A stretch of DNA of 64,000 nt from Coriaria nepalensis (lineage: Eukaryota > Streptophyta > Magnoliopsida > Cucurbitales > Coriariaceae), in assembly GCA_027186245.1 (NCBI GenBank), contig CP114488.1, positions 5,747,501 through 5,811,500 of the forward strand. The letters run 5' to 3'. A program made the position numbers and the translations under genes. This document shows, piece by piece, positions 62,626 through 64,000 of the stretch (positions within the stretch are counted from its first letter, which is position 1; every line of letters begins with the position of its first letter). The notes below the pieces were generated by a model. The model was not told the DNA's origin. It did not search any database and saw only the letters and a program-made list of their open reading frames with translations.

Positions 62626-64000
62626 TGATAAAAGAATGGTAAGATCCAACCAATTAATTAAAATTATCTTTCACTCTCTTGTTAAATTAATAACCCTAAG
62701 ATAATCAAAATTTGATATCTCGATCTTTGCTTAATTTTTTGTTAAGATAAATAACCTAGAATAAGTTCTCTAAATTTAATTTAATGAAAACAATCAATCA
62801 AGAAAGATATGTTAAACTAAGAAACAAACACACATGCTCAGTCTATTTATCTTGATTCATACCCTATGGATATCAAATGAAAATATCCCATAATAGGTGA
62901 AAATATGATGCCACTTTGTTTTAGAAAAGTCTGACAAAACAAATCAAACTATAAACTAGCAATAAATCACTATTACATTCATATTAGTCGTACACCCAAC
63001 ATAAATAAGAAAAAAATTCATAACCATTATAAGGAGTAGGATATTATAAATTCAAAAGAGAGATAGAGTAAATTCTAAATTAATTAAGAAAGATTATGTC
63101 TAGGGTTTTGAAATCACCCTTAACCAAAGAAAATATTAACTAATCATGGTAACTAAATTAATAAATACTGAATCCATGGAAGAAAATAAACAATAGAAAA
63201 GAAGAATAGAGTAGATAAAGCTCGGTTGGTTATAATGATTAACACCATGAAGCATAACTTCTCTTCCTTTCTACTTTTCTTCTCCTTGCCTCTAGTTTTT
63301 ACACTCATTCCTCTATTGTTGCGAGAACCTCTCTGCTGGCTTTTTTTTTCTTCTCTGCTGGCTTCTGCGAGAACCTCCTTTTTTATTTTTTTATTCTTCA
63401 CGTCACTTTCTTTTAACTTTCTTCCAATTGCACTTCTCTTCTTGGACCTTTTAATTTCAACTAGCCCACATTTTCATCTTTTAGGCTTTGCTTTATTTGA
63501 TTTTGCCAAAGTCCCTTTTATTGGGTTTTTATTTCTTCCTTTGTTCAAGTGCATGGTGCAAGTCTTCTTAATTTTATTATTATTATTTTCTTTTAATTAT
63601 TCTTTGCTCTAATTTCCTGCTTTTAACAGAATTGAATGGGTAAATCGGAAAAAAAATCAATCTTCAAGCCTTTTATCTTTCTTTTTATTGCATTTAAATC
63701 CTCCAACTATTCTTTAACTCCAACTTCACCCTTTTTAAAGAGTAAATAAGTCCAAAAATTAATAATATTATGAAAAAAATTAATATAAAAATAATACAGG
63801 AATAAGGACTTATCAAATTCCACACTTATCTTTATTAGTCCTCGAGCAAAACTTGAATAAAGAAAAACTAACCTTCTAACGATGTATCTCAGCAGAGACA
63901 ATAAAGTTTATAGCATTGAAATCAAACATACATTAAAATAGACGATCATTATTCAAAAGTTAAGATATTTCTATAGTAATCATACTCAAGTGTGTGTGAT
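62626..64000. other. Intergenic, nothing recognised
   Basis: AT-rich DNA. A 128-codon plus-strand ORF at 63226-63612 is T-rich low complexity (Phe/Leu) and contains a local duplication of GCGAGAACCTC (63319 and 63367). No domain is seen. Confidence 0.45.

Noticed and set aside
63226..63612. 128-codon Phe/Leu-rich ORF resembling a membrane protein
   Set aside because: T-rich low-complexity DNA gives hydrophobic text by composition; it contains a local duplication and no conserved feature.

Overview
The window is plant nuclear DNA, most likely from a dicot. It is strongly AT-rich, has GT-AG introns, and contains one complete, apparently functional host gene: the endoplasmic-reticulum HSP70 chaperone BiP, ending in HDEL. 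Nearly everything else is decayed Ty1/Copia and Ty3/Gypsy LTR retrotransposon sequence. No rRNA, tRNA or CRISPR array was recognised.

Layout. 1-2271: intergenic sequence plus a decayed multi-exon gene relic of unknown family. 2250-12450: minus-strand Copia material. It includes a chimera in which the RNase H of one element runs straight into the gag of another at about 5066, followed upstream by leader, primer-binding site and LTR. 12450-14200: intergenic repeats. 14230-18700: BiP on the minus strand, eight exons that splice to a 666-residue protein, with a promoter carrying a near-perfect plant unfolded-protein-response element. 19553-20927: a non-autonomous hAT-like transposon inside a smaller inverted-repeat element, carrying a 54-bp minisatellite. 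21284-24293: plus-strand Copia 3' half and its LTR. 24294-37850: a nest of minus-strand Copia elements with three TGTTGG/CCAACA LTRs; one is a solo LTR with a perfect 5-bp target-site duplication inside pol of a relative. 37850-49033: a decayed Gypsy element (gag to integrase) interrupted by a 1478-bp solo LTR with a perfect 5-bp duplication, plus an unexplained duplicated Ser-His-Gly ORF pair. 49035-62625: a minus-strand Copia element followed by a plus-strand relative with both LTRs. 62626-64000: no recognisable gene.

BiP is the only gene here that can be expected to make a working product. The transposon coding regions all carry stops, frameshifts or lost catalytic residues. The interest lies in BiP stress-response signals kept intact among decayed transposons, and in the rearrangement history readable from the repeats: nested insertions, solo-LTR formation, a shared flank suggesting tandem duplication, and a leader-derived block inside reverse transcriptase. 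Boundaries of decayed elements are by-eye alignments and approximate unless a target-site duplication is quoted.
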